Positions 20,731-32,565 of a stretch of DNA of 64,000 bases are shown piece by piece. The DNA lies in NCBI GenBank assembly GCA_008508345.1, contig QNGE01000738.1, positions 40,484 through 104,483 on the forward strand. Reading direction: 5' to 3'. The position numbers and the translations under genes were made by a program. Origin of the DNA: Paragonimus westermani (taxonomy: Eukaryota; Platyhelminthes; Trematoda; Plagiorchiida; Troglotrematidae). Below the pieces are notes generated by a model that was not told the origin of the DNA, did not search any database, and saw only the letters and a list, made by a program, of their open reading frames with translations. How positions within the stretch are numbered: the first letter of the stretch is position 1; each line of letters opens with the position of its first letter.

Positions 20731-23700
20731 GGCGAGTAGTACAAAACTATGGAAATGAATGTACGGTCCTCCATTGGAAAGACTTAGTTTTAATTAGGGT
20801 GGCTGATTTTACTACCATGTGCTCCAGTATCACGCCTGTACCTAAGTTAACATTTAAAACACTACACAGACACTTGCGTGTTGTTCACTGAGCTGGGAGA
20901 TAAAATAACGAGTTTAGCAGTTCTCACTGAACAGCGTGAACGTCAGCACCGCGAACTGGTATTCTAAGTATTTTTCACTCGTTTCTATGTTTTCTGGTTG
21001 TCTCGGGATTATCGGTATACAAACAATGTCGGTAAATTTCATGTTTCCACCTGTTTCTGTGAAAGAGCCTTGTAAGTTGAAACGTGACCAATACACTTCA
21101 AGAAAACAACCGACCACATAATTATTGCATGCACTGTGGTCAACTTGTATTCCATACCCGTAGTAATCATGCTTGTGTCAGTTAGGCGCAGTTGTCCGGT
21201 TGTTAGATTGCTGGATTCCCAGGTCAGCCAACAGTTTGAATTAAATGGTTTCTGTTGTACCGATCAACGATAACGTTAGTTTTCTAAGGCTTTTGGTCAC
21301 AACTACCTGTTTCCGCATGCGGTTTGCAGACTGCCATGTACGTCCATTGTAGGAGTTCTCACAATACTTCAGCACCACTTAATTCGGCAGTTTAACTCAT
21401 TACAAGTAGTGGAGGACTCTTTCTTGAATGAACCATTTCGGTTGTTGTTTTAACTATTCGAAGGCTGTACACTCTTTTCAGCTGGTTCATTTTCTCTCCC
21501 AACTAATTTTATTGGTTCCACCTTAGTCTAAATTTAAATGGTCCATATTTTCTCAGAGATACTGGAGACATACGGTCTCGTTGCAAAATCCATTATGTTC
21601 GTTTAACTTAATGTCTGTCGAGACTGTTGTTAGATGATACTCATGGAAACACAGGTAACCACCGAATGAAGACGGTCAGTAGAATGAACAAATATGAGCG
21701 GAAAATTTTTGTTTAAAACTACGCCAACCAAACTACGTCAACAGTTGGAACGCTACCCCCAACAGTTCCATTGTTGGTTCTCAACGCTACAGACAAAATC
21801 AGGCATCACAAAGCTCTGGAGTAAAATTCGATGTTCTCAGAAAGTTAAGTGTCGTGATTTTATACACATTATGTTGTGTAATCCTCCGTTCTGGTGACCA
21901 TCTAAATCCAGTTGTACAATGGTCCGCGAATTTATATATCCAGCTGTTTTCAATAGTTTTTGCCACAAGTATTATATGAAATTTTATCCCCAGCTACACA
22001 TGATACGTGTAGTTAGCAGAAGGAATGATAAGAATTTGTTTCACATTCCCCCGAAATGTTAACTTATGATCATTTAGCGTAAGTTTTGAAAATCTAAGTT
22101 TTCCGCCCTTTTCTTGTCCACAAGTTATTCGCACATCGACGAACATTGTCGAGCCGCGAAACAATTTTATATTACTTTACTATCGGACTACCAGTTGAGT
22201 TCAGGTTATGTTATTCAATTTTTGTATTCTTGTATGATCATTTTCATTCTCTCTAATACGAAACTGAGGGATTGTCAGAAATGTATATGCTCTATGAATG
22301 TAATTACTACATGAATAACACTCTAACAGTTTCTCACAAAGTCACCACCGCTTTGTTTTGCTTTCATTCCAGGCGCCAGGACGCCTGCCACACTACTGCT
22401 TTCTCCGTAGTGTTTCATACTCCTAAACGTCCTATAAATTCCCTGCACAAATTACCTTTCGCCGAATACTTTGCCGTTGAATCTCGTTTTAAAAATGTCT
22501 TGTAATGTACCTGATGTTGTATTTGTATTAATTGTCATTATCACTAATCCTCAAAGTGCACAAATGTGTTAACGGACCACAACAAATATAAAAATGGGTC
22601 CCGATCTGAAGTGAACCATCACTGGTGCTGCCGTTTGCTCATAAGTTCGAATGCAACTAATTAGACCCAATAGTATACACTAACTCATGAGGACGCGGCT
22701 TCCTGGGCGCATTTTGCGAACACTGATAATGCCAGCGGGGGACAGTATGGACTGCGTAGCTATTTCTCGCTTCCGGTTTCTTTGTACAGTATTTCCTAGC
22801 AAATATGCTTGGATTACATTGGCCTTCTACCAAAAATGACTGTAAATTGAGTCAACTGATGTTCCGTAAACGTAGTGGTACGGACGGGGTAGTTTGAAGC
22901 GTGCATCATTATTGTCAAAATGCACAGTGGTTAGTGATATGTTACATTACCTCAAAAACAAATTGCGTGACATTGTAGGTATTACCTGATCAGCAAAACT
23001 GAACCGAAAATTTGGGTGCTACAATGTTTATTAGGAATATTTATAATTATTAGCGTTATTAGAATATTTATTAAGAACAGCTAATTCTCTGGCATTTCCG
23101 AGGTCATATGTCGCTTCAAAACGATCACTTGTTGGAGATGCAATCACTTCGCAGTGTGATAACTGCAACCAATCAGAGCTTACACAAAGGCTGTTACAAA
23201 CGAAAGTGAGGCTCGTCAACACCAGTCGTAACAGAGACCAGCTGTTACATGAAGTTTGCTTGTAGTAGGTAGTGATCAAGATAGTTTGCTCGAAAGCGTC
23301 TTTTAATAAGATATTTGGCTTATTCGATTCATGGTAGTGAAAATCCAAAACGAACTACTTAATAACTGTGTGTACACTGGACATTACCGTTCTTCTACAA
23401 AAGAGTTTTGTTTCTGTACTGTTATGCACCTTGATGTCTTTGTCAGAGTGTCAGCTTCCAAAGAATATTGATGAAGTGGACATTCGGTAACATATCGATG
23501 GCGTGATATCAGTCATTTTGTCAGGGTTACTGTTGCCGACTGTATTGCATCATCTTTTGCCGTTCATAACAAATTTTAGTGAGCCAATAGCTATTTGAAC
23601 CGTATGATTAGTGGAATCCACTTTGGTAACTGTGTGACAGTTTCTGTTGTTGGGAGGTGGAGTGTTGGTTTATACCATTATCATCTAAGACTCATCCATG

Positions 23701-23805
23701 AAAGTGTACTTCAAGCGAACGTTTCATTCATATTTCAGGCATATTTCTGATGAGTATTCGGAGAATTGGTTAATTTTAAGGTAACTCGGTCTTGCCTAAT
23801 GTGAA
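20731..23805. other. No confident gene
   Basis: A stop-free run at 21698-21979 (plus) encodes a Ser/Asn/Gln-rich part followed by hydrophobic segments, superficially like a membrane receptor. Another at about 23080-23262 (plus) has a CDNC motif and a helix-like tail. Both are of a length expected by chance and lack firm splice borders. Confidence 0.35.
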
Positions 23806-23880
23806 GCCAATGGTGCAGTGTTCAAAACGATTGCCCCGTGAAAGCATGGCCGGAGCTGAAATCCCGGTCGTGGAAAGGAT

Positions 23881-23929
23881 ATGCACCACTGACGAGCTCT
23901 GATAAGAGCGAAACTGAAGTCTAGTGTGT
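23881..23929 (+). ncRNA. Hammerhead ribozyme (type I layout)
   Basis: Core CTGACGA (23889-23895), stem II GCTCT/AGAGC with a GATA tetraloop (23896-23909, five perfect pairs), GAAA (23910-23913), short stem III ACT/AGT (23913-23915 with 23918-23920) and cleavage triplet GTC ending at 23921. Stem I pairs ATGCACCA (23881-23888) with TAGTGTGT (23922-23929): eight positions with one C-A mismatch and two G-U pairs. All conserved core bases are present (U7 replaced by C, which is allowed). Stem III is minimal, as in many retroposon hammerheads that act better as dimers. Self-cleavage would fall after C23921. Confidence 0.8.
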
Positions 23930-23934
23930 TTTTT
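23929..23934 (+). terminator. Pol III T6 terminator
   Basis: TTTTTT directly after stem I of the hammerhead and in line with the A and B boxes upstream. A pol III transcript would end here. Confidence 0.5.
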
Positions 23935-26169
23935 CGAAAGGTAATGACTGGAAAGTCCATCTGGAAGCGAATGCTGCCATCAAATATGAGGGATGTTCAA
24001 CTTGAAGTATGTACATTTCCTACAAAGACATATGTTAGCAGAGTACAGATGAAGCGTTTGAATACGCTCACATCCATGAGTAATTGCTCACTGCAAATGA
24101 GGCGATGTAAAGCTGTGACCAAGCAATCCCAACAGGGTAATCTTTTAGTTTTCCGGCCAACTTCTAATTATCGCAGAGAACCTGGATTATTACAAAATCT
24201 TGTAAAGACCCTTAAGAGCTGATACTTCCAGTAGCGTACAACGAATTCGTGAAGACAAACATATATATTCCTATGTTCCTATTTAAAAATGCAGTTTCCA
24301 TTGTAGAGGGAACAGACGGTGATGAAATGTCCACGAGCGTTAACTCTGGAAATTCCTCCCTACTGCGGTTAGAAGGCAGAATTATCATACAGACCCAATT
24401 TCGTAACAGAAAAGCACATGAGTAAATACAAAATATTATCAGTTTAAACCGATGTATAACTGCTTGTCAGGAGCAATCGTTGTTACCTATTGCAAATCTT
24501 AATGCAATGCTCATTACAAAAGTATCGCAAAGTACCCTGTAAACCTTACCACCCCCACCGTAATTTTCTGTTGTTTTTTCCAACATTACATCGCAAATAA
24601 AAGCTCTTGAAGAATACAACTTTCTCATGAGCCTCGACGAAAACAAATCTCCAAGCAATTTTATTCGTTACGTTTGATGTACGATTTGATAACAGCCGTA
24701 TTATGGAAGACAATTAAGAGTCAGAATGGTGCACGACAATATGGACATATGCGTTTTAGTTACAAAGCCTAAATCAAACATTATGCTTTTTGGGCTTTAA
24801 GTTTGTTTGAATTCCACTGTGCTGCGGTGTGGTTGACGTAGTCAGACATTAAAACGCACCAGTTGCCACCATATACGACGGTGGAGAACGGTTGGCGCCA
24901 GCCTAATCCGTACAGCAAACAGATCAAATGTCCTTAGTGGTTTCTTTCTGTTAACCTGCTGTTGCTAAAGCACATTTGTTAGTTGATCCAGGACATATCA
25001 CTGGCTTGAGACGAGGGACGACGATGCCACTAAATTTTGTGTTCACTGATCCAGCGTTGGACATATACTACTCTTATGTTCTGTAGCACTTTCATTGTTC
25101 CTGAAGGCTTATTTTGCGCCCCGAACTGAATCTTCGAAAGATTTTCTCTAAATAACAAAATTTAAAAAAGCCACTAGGGTAGTATGCAGAGAGATATCAC
25201 TAACTGACAAATCTAAGGTACCTTTATCAGGGTTAAGCTAATAAATGGAAATGTCGCCGTTTTATCAGCTAGTTTAAATATCTTCAAACTGACTAATAAG
25301 ACGCGAAATAAAAGGCCGGCCAACCAAAAGAAGACTCTATTGAAAAATAATGCCTTAACCACATCTTGTACCTCGTAGGATTACTTAACTTGGGAATTTG
25401 GTCTGCACTCCGACCTGAAAACTCGCAATCAGCAGACTGGGTGCTTGATTTAACAATACGGTAATTTCAACGGAAATTTGGCTCAACTACAATTCAACAA
25501 CTTACCTAAACGAGATTCAGCAGAGAAACTTCTCATGCCTGATATACAAGGTGTTGCACATTCGACTGCGTTGTTCTTCACTAAGTTGAGTTTCTGGTCA
25601 TTTTTGTAATGACGACAAACAGGTGGGCATCCGCATAGCGATGAACTGTGACAGCCATATCACTCAGATGAATATTCTTCCCGTGAGCACTATGAATATG
25701 AACTAGCATTTAACGACCCCGTCTGTCTAGTATCTGTAATTAGGTCATTTTGTCTAACTGTCTGAAATTGTTCCTTTAACTGTATCTTCGACGGTGCAGC
25801 TTGAGTGGGATGTATTTATTGTTTGATCAATCAGTTGTATGGCCAAGTTGCGAGACGTTCAGCAGGAATGAAACTCTTGCTACCCTCAATTCGTAGATCT
25901 GGATTGACACGGTCCACCGCATATTCAGTTCACACTGAACTGAAATGTGAGAGATGATACATGTTGTGAAGTTCAATTTAGAAACCCCACAGAATAGCCA
26001 GTTCCATCCACTTTCTCACGGGGTGGACGCTGTTAACTTTCAGACTAATTGTATTCAGTGAGACCGGTCTGATTCAAAAACAATTAACATGGATCCTCTG
26101 GTCTCAGGCAATTCAATCAACAAAGAAAAAGAATTTCTTGCCGATAACACGATGTTTGTCTATTCCGAG
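23935..26169. other. No gene recognised
   Basis: A 98-codon frame at 23926-24222 begins at the hammerhead tail and has no motif. The part near 26.0-26.17 kb may hold the degraded integrase end of the neighbouring minus-strand BEL/Pao element, but I could not align it. Confidence 0.4.
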
Positions 26170-26394
26170 ACCCGGCTGTTGTGAGCATAGATAAAATCAG
26201 CGGTCAGAGGAAGGGTCCGTGATGAATCGCTCACTAGTTTTAGCCAGATAGACAATTACAACACCTGGCAGTACGAAATGGAATTGACGGCGTGTGCAAT
26301 CTCCACAGTCAACACGCGTTTAACTTCGCAATTTCTATCTGCTCGTGTGAAAAAAGAGGTGGGCTAGCTGATCCCTGAAAGCGCTAGCAACCTC

Positions 26395-26860
26395 GATGTC
26401 TGAAGACGATGCTTCATCTCATGTGAAGGTGAATGTAAAGCTCCCGTCGTTGATACACCTGTCGGATTCACTTCAAAAGGCACGTCTTCAATGTGATATA
26501 GTGGTACACTCACATATTAATCTCGCGCGGTTTGCATGGGATATAGCAAAAAAACGACGAATATATATAGTGCAACACTACCGTTGAGTCCATCTGCAGA
26601 ACTACGCAGTCAACACGCATTCCCAGTTCGTCCACAAGCAGCTTCATTAGTCTTGCTGAGAAGACGGCCACCGTCAGTTCAAGTCTTGGTGTAGTAGCTA
26701 TTCTACGCAGGGCTACTCTTGATTTGGTTAGAGTGAAACAACACTTGACTGAAATGTTAAACGCTGTGAGCTTAATATGATCAAACCCTCCGTGTCCTAT
26801 GTGAGACGTGTTAGTAACTAAGCGCAGTAGATGTGTCTGCATAAACACGAGGCACCCTAA
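26395..26860 (-). pseudogene. pol: BEL/Pao copy 2 RNase H region
   Basis: The minus frame has KSRVALRRIATTPRLELTVA, then LMKLLVDELGMRVDCVV and MDSTVVLHYI. These match copy 1 at 14950-15110 residue by residue, including RLEL. Below 26540 the nucleotides still match copy 1 at 15160-15300, with substitutions in the N-P-A-D stretch. The catalytic-type W-T-D is changed to Q-M-D. Inactive. Confidence 0.85.
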
Positions 26861-26899
26861 TTGATTTAACGGTTAGGATATTTGCCAATCAATTCTTCC

Positions 26900-27990
26900 A
26901 GGTTAGATGATTGACCTTTTTTGGCAACCTATCCCAACCAAGGCCTCGACCACAAAGGTCGTACAGCAGCTTACGAGCTGAAAGTAGCATTGAAGTAATT
27001 ACTCCGAAAGGGTCTCATAAGGATGTAACGTGCTCCAGTATACCTGTTCTTCTACAGGACGCATCCGTGAGCTGTACTGGAAACTGAAAGCAATCATTTA
27101 TCACTTCTCATGTCACACCTAATGCCTATTGTTAGACGAAACGTCATAGGTTTATGTTAACTATTTCCGAAATTTTATCCACTAAGAGTAAATGTTTAAC
27201 ATTCTCGGTGTTACTAAATATCGGTATTGTTCACATCGTCTGCGGCACATATAACTTGTCCAAATAATTCGACCAATAACAAGCAGTCACCCACACAAAG
27301 GTTCTTCACCCCTAGTAAACGCAGAGTCATAAAAGCCTCTTCACAGTCAGCAGAAGCAACCCGTTGAAATGCGAAGTCTGTAGAGGACGGCAAGGAAGTG
27401 ACACCAGACTAGCGGGCGTTCAGCCCGGATCCGTCCAAAGAAATTGAGTCCCATCACAGCAATCCTGACACAGAATCGTCACTTTCATCAACTGGAACCC
27501 GCAGAAGCATTTTACCATTGTCTGCCCTGAAAGCTGCTGCATGCTTGCGAAATCGGAGAACTCCGACCAGATTACTAGTTAAATCAGACTCTTGTAGCAG
27601 TGCGTGATTGGGAGATAGTAGTCAGTATGCGCCACCACAATCAAACACTATTTGCACCTAATCTGGCTTATTCTGGCTGAGTTGTGGATGGTGTGGCAGG
27701 TTCCACCGGCTAGCAAAACTAACACTGTGGAAAGTCGCCTTTCTTATATTGCTTTCGCTGATGTGGCTGGATATTACGGCTGATGTCTATAAGTAGCCTT
27801 CGCTCAAATGAGTACAGAATTCACTCAAATATCATACGCTTATCAGGCAGTTGACTCACGTCTGTCCTCAGTAAAAAAAAGCCTATTTCGTAGTGATCAT
27901 CCGTAGAAAGTAGGGCAGCTTTCAGTCTAACTAGAACCACGTTATCTTCGGGTAACACAGCCGTTTCACTCGAGATGTCCTGCCCGAAAA
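26900..27990 (-). pseudogene. pol: BEL/Pao copy 2 reverse transcriptase region
   Basis: The minus strand from about 27710 to 27610 matches the copy 1 block at 13902-13990 (AATAAGCCAGATTAGGTGC for the NKPDKVR codons, then GTGTTTGATTG). About 27545-27510 matches the HFRKHA segment, and about 27130-27080 matches 14540-14580. At the place of YVDD there seems to be a small insertion (about 27240-27255). No long frame survives. Confidence 0.7.
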
Positions 27991-28039
27991 ATTACAACTG
28001 GAACCCTCTTTGAACCTTGTCTCCAGAATACATCAGACG

Positions 28040-28700
28040 AGTACTCACGGGGTTCACAAACTTGGGAATTCCGGGCTCCACACAAGGTCTGCTCTCAGTG
28101 CACATGGTTCACTTATGGTTCCTACGCGTCGGGAGCATCGCATGCGGTAAGAAACCCTGCATCTTTGTCTAAGATGCCCGGGAAATCACTTCCGCTCAGA
28201 TAAGTTTACTTCAGTCACTCTTTTGAGGACAGACTCTCGACCGGCGCAACTGTTAGTTTCTCACTAATATACACTGACTCGACAGAAATGCTGGTGGCTC
28301 GTCCATACAGGGTGCCTTAAATGTGACTCGGTGACTTGGAGTTATACACGCACCAAACAGATCACGAATCGAGAGGTGACATGAACAATTCAGCAGCCCG
28401 TGCTCCTGAGTCGGTCTTTTGTCTATCACGGCGACGACTGATCCGTCGTCTTCGAGCACACAGGTCTATGTAGAGCATGTCCAATTCACTAGCCAAACCG
28501 CTACAAAGCCTCAAACAACACCTTTTAGAGCACATTTTTTTGAGTGGCGTTGTACCATATGCAGCTTCGTTCGTTATTAGTATAGCACAGCTCGTACTCT
28601 CGGAAGCTAAATGGGAATTCTCAGTGAGAGACAGACCACGCGCCAGAAGCGACTGCTGGGAGTGTGCATACATACTATGCGTCACGTGTCACTAAGGTGA
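28040..28700 (-). pseudogene. pol: BEL/Pao copy 2 protease region
   Basis: The minus strand at about 28200-28165 has GGCATCTTAGACAAAGATGC, matching copy 1 near 13370 (GILDKS). A GGAATTCCCAAGTTTGTGAA stretch (near 28070-28050) matches copy 1 near 13520-13540. The part above 28300 is assigned from position only. The frames at 28253-28459 and 28362-28685 lie in this region but do not match the family. Confidence 0.6.
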
Positions 28701-29288
28701 AATATGACTGTGTTACAACCAGGGCAATGTTTGTACGGCAGCCGTGCAAAATACTGTTCTCGTTCGTTGCTATACGCTTTCACATACCTGTAACGGATAT
28801 CTTATAATAAACAACGTCTTCCACTTAGCGTCTTTTGTGATCGCAGTAGTGGAAGTTGCATCGCATTGTACAGTCTCGTCATTTGTCCTGTTCGCATATA
28901 GTAACGCGCCAATCCTCACCTGAGTACGGTCACGCTAATCACCATCAGATCTTAGGCACTTAATATATGCCATACGTGACGTAGATGAGTGGTTGGTCTT
29001 CAAACAAATTAAACACCCTCTGTTACGTTTGAGTGTGTTCCGATGTAGTTCCAACGATTGGGCAACCAAGTGCTCACACTGTACACTAATCATTTCTACG
29101 AAAGGAGACAAGGGACTGGATGTTTATACAGGCCGGCGGTCGCCAGGTTACCATTACATCCAGACATCATGATGCCAGTCTTACTTAAAGCGTTAACAGT
29201 AATGCACTTCGGAGCAGGCAACTTAACTAGTTGATTATACTCACTACCGACTGGGGACATCCGTTTCTCCATAAGGGTTCATAACTAA

Positions 29289-29720
29289 GTGAAAGTGGGA
29301 TTCCTACTAGAAGTAATTACGTTATCCGCCATACAATCCCATCTGTGCTTTAGGTCTCCTGGCAATCATACGACTGGCCTGATCAAAGTAGTAGATTTAC
29401 TCAACTTCCACGACATACTCAGGTGGGACACTGTGATATCGTATGTTGACATTCAGGCGGCTAAACATCTGAGGCCATCCATGTCAGAAGTGCCTCACTT
29501 AGGATCACCACACAGTTTATGCGTTACGGACTAGACCACCTGATGTGGACGACCAAAGTGACTGGTGAGTACCCCAACATCCTACACATCCTAGTTAGAG
29601 TACACGCTGTTCTATGAATACCTTCTATCTGCCACATTCAAACTATTCGCCACATCACTTTCAAAACTTCTAAGAAACTCAGGAAAGTGTAGTGGTGACC
29701 CATATAACGGCCTGATCGCA
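29289..29720 (-). pseudogene. gag: BEL/Pao copy 2 gag region
   Basis: The reverse complement of 29534-29289 aligns with copy 1 at 12678-12923 over its whole length (shared GTCGTCCACATCAG-like and GACAGATGGG-like segments), and similarity extends to about 29700. The plus-strand 81-codon frame here is an antisense shadow, matching the equivalent shadow in copy 1. That the shadow also stays open in both copies is coincidental to the family's codon pattern. Confidence 0.8.
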
Positions 29721-30919
29721 AGCTTGGGCAAACCTACACTCAGGATTAGTGGCCTGAGTGGCTCTTTCAGCCTACCGACAAAGTTCCTCACCTCACCCGG
29801 CTGATCCCACGTTCGAAAACTCTATCCTGTCCCGTTCCTTTGGTTTTATTTGCAAAACTTTGCCTTCGGGATGTTTGCACATAAAAATTTCTGTTTCAAT
29901 TGTAGCTTTCGACTAAACGGCTTATACTCATCTGCTGCAGTTAACAACTCTTTTTGTCTCGGCTTTACCTCGAGGAGTAGAAAACCTGGTGGAACACAAA
30001 TTTAGTAAACTCTCTCTATCTCCTCAGGTCGCACCAGTTCTGGGTTAAATTCTTACGTAGCTTTGGCAGCTTCAAGCACTCTGGAAGAATGAGAAGTAGC
30101 ACAAATATCAACAATCTTAGCCGAATGCTTAAAAACCGAAGAACTCCTCAGAAGCAAACTGCCAGGTTTAGAAGTCATCAGTGTAACGGATTGGCCGGCT
30201 GTCTAATTTTTAAGATGTTAGGTCCTGGTGGCAACTCGGGTAACTAACGTGTGTTCCATCAGCTGCTACATCTTCGACACATAAAAAACCCATCCGATGA
30301 ATCTTGAAGTTTGAGCGATTTTGCGGCATTAAACTGTGAGGGACCGACCATTTTCAAGATATATAACATCTTCGAATATGTAATATTTTCCAATCTGACG
30401 CTTTTTGAATCTTCTTTGACCGGGCACTGATCATGCAAGAATGCAGACAACTGAACAAAGGAACCGAATTCCGTAAACACTGTGAAACCCCTTATAAAAG
30501 TACTGTTGAATCACTGATGGCGATTTAGAGCATTTCACTCAGTAATGGCAATTCAAATAACACCGATTATAGCGGTCGAGTTGATAAGAACACCTTTCTT
30601 GTTCGGAATTTACATGGTAGCGTTGAAAAAATTACAGTGAAAATGCTGTCTCACCTTGAATGCAAATTAACGAAGATTTAAATCACACAGCAGAAACAAT
30701 GGATCAAAAAGTAGCAACCAAAAATGAGTTCGCAGATAACAAAAAACAGCCAGCCGGAAATGAGTTAATTAAAACAATCAGATATAGATTAAGGTGAGAA
30801 CATGTCAGACAATTCCAAACAAGAAAGTTTTATTAGGTAGGCAGTGATGTCTATAGAAAAAGAGAAGAAAATAAACACTGTGCGTTTTCTCACGGTTCAA
30901 AGTTCATCCGGATTGTTGA

Positions 30920-30990
30920 CTGCACGCGACACACATTGTAAAAACAAATTTAGGATCGGATTTCTACAACCAGCAAAGTTGCTTCAACAA
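30920..30990 (-). repeat. LTR relic of BEL/Pao copy 2
   Basis: On minus: TTTGTTGAAGC, then after an internal loss TTGTAGAAATCCGATCCTAA followed by ATTTG. These match the two ends of the 136-base LTR segment of copy 1, including GATCCTAAATTTG. About 60 bases of the middle are missing. Confidence 0.55.
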
Positions 30991-32524
30991 ATGTGACTTC
31001 CGACCTCCCACCCACCATAGAAAGATAAACGTACCAAACGAGCTTTAAAGAATCCAACAGCCTGCGAATGTTTTGCTACTTTGGTTTCTATGCTCCAGTT
31101 TTAGCGTTGGTTAATGATCGATTCAGAATAAACACATATAGTCCATTAGTTTGTTGCGTTGTCCGCCATTTTCGTTTTTCTTAAATCAAATATGATCCAT
31201 CGACAGAAACCTTAAGGAATGTCAGTGTTGCTCACTAAGTTCATACTAACAGACAACTGTGGAATACGCGCTCATTTAGTGGAACGTAGATACACAGAAA
31301 CATCGTGATACATAAACATAGTGATCTAACCTATTCTTGTTGATTAATTGATTTGATGCCCAGTACTGTTTGCTGCGGTTTGTACCACAGTGCTTACCGA
31401 AGGGTATTCCCTATCTAAACCTCAATAGAAACGAGTTTCACTACTACACCGTCTTCCTGCTCACTTCTGCACGTGACCAGTTCACTTACCAAAGCAAGTT
31501 TTCCGGTATACAGCTTCTAACTTTTACTTCTTGTTCTCCACTTCAGCTATTTGGAGACTTACTGAACAACGATCATCCGCATGTATTTTCAGTCACAAAA
31601 TGCTACCGACCAAGATGAACAGCTTGATGAAGCCTGTTCTTAGTGGATTGTTAGCGTACACCAAATGAACCTGAGATGAGTAATGCTGAAGACGTAGGAA
31701 ACAGTATTCCACAAGAAGTGCTATAAACTAAACGTTTGCAAACAAGAGCTGAATGTTTGGTTTCAAAGATCTGAAGTTTGAACGCTAGGTAGTCTAACTG
31801 TGGTTACCACATATTCCATGGTAGTATCTTCTTCAGACAAAAAAGTACATTATTGAACTGGATCTGTTCGTCTGACAAAAACACTGGCTTCCACAATGCG
31901 TTCTGATTTCAAGTTCTCACAGCATCAACTCAGTGTGTTTAAAGTTTCGTAAAATAGAAACTTAAAAATATTTGCCAATTTTTGCAATTTCTGCAACTAA
32001 ATATGTATGTCTTACACCTCTGGAAGGATTTCCTAAACGGATTGGAAGGTGCACAATCACAGCAGCTGAAGGACGCATTTAGTGCTTTTGAGTGAAACTA
32101 CCTTCTGTTCCATTCAACCTTAGGCCCGTTGTCAGAATTTTTGCGTTTTTCCTCTTCATTATACGTTAAAACGTGTGTCAAAACTTCACTTAAAATTACA
32201 CATTCGTTTGAAAAGTATTCACGCAAAATGCATTTGATTCCTTACTGAATTTTAGAAGGTAGTTTAAATCTTCCAAAATCAAAGGTGTTGCAAAATTGTT
32301 AAAGTCCGATTTTGTGAAACTGATAATTCCCTCAGAATAGCAGGCAATTCATCAAGAATGTTCAATCAAGACAAATGACATCCATAAATTAAAAGCAGGT
32401 GACTAGAGTTTAACGGCTTCAGGCTATGAAAATTTTCACCTTATGACATTAATATAACTTGTGTGCCATTAACTAACACGGTTCCACTGATGTTGATTAC
32501 GGTCACTGGTCACATTTGGGACGG

Positions 32525-32565
32525 GTATATATATATACATATATTTATTTGTTATATGTATATTT
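32525..32565. repeat. AT-rich simple repeat
   Basis: Run of TATATATATATACATATAT followed by TTATTTG/TATATG variants. A degenerate microsatellite. Confidence 0.7.

Larger units (their letters stand above)
23806..23934 (+). repeat. tRNA-derived retroposon unit with hammerhead and pol III terminator (SM-alpha-like)
   Basis: Compact unit of about 130 bases. A tRNA-like part comes first, with an A-box-like TGGTGCAGTGTTC (23811-23823) and a B-box-like AGCTGAAATCC (23854-23864) followed by CGGTCGTGG. A full hammerhead (23881-23929) and six T residues (23929-23934) follow, the latter a pol III terminator. Schistosome SM-alpha repeats join a tRNA-like pol III promoter to a hammerhead in the same order, so this is probably a related family. 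Only one copy was found in this window. Confidence 0.72.
26170..30992 (-). mobile_element. BEL/Pao retrotransposon, copy 2 (decayed)
   Basis: Reverse-strand relative of the element at 11804-17089. Reading down the minus strand, recognisable blocks occur in the same order: LTR-like relic (about 30990-30920), gag (29720-29289), protease (about 28260-28040), RT (about 27990-27100), RNase H (26860-26395), and sequence matching 15340-15480 of copy 1 down to about 26170. The integrase and the second LTR were not recognised. It is clearly more diverged than copy 1, with many stops. The distance from LTR relic to gag is about twice that of copy 1, suggesting an insertion there. Confidence 0.8.

Noticed and set aside
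21698..21979. Receptor-like membrane segment
   Set aside because: No conserved receptor motif, a stop directly upstream, and length within chance expectation.
29289..29534. 81-codon plus-strand frame resembling a minus frame at 12678-12923
   Set aside because: Both are antisense shadows of the gag region in the two BEL/Pao copies.
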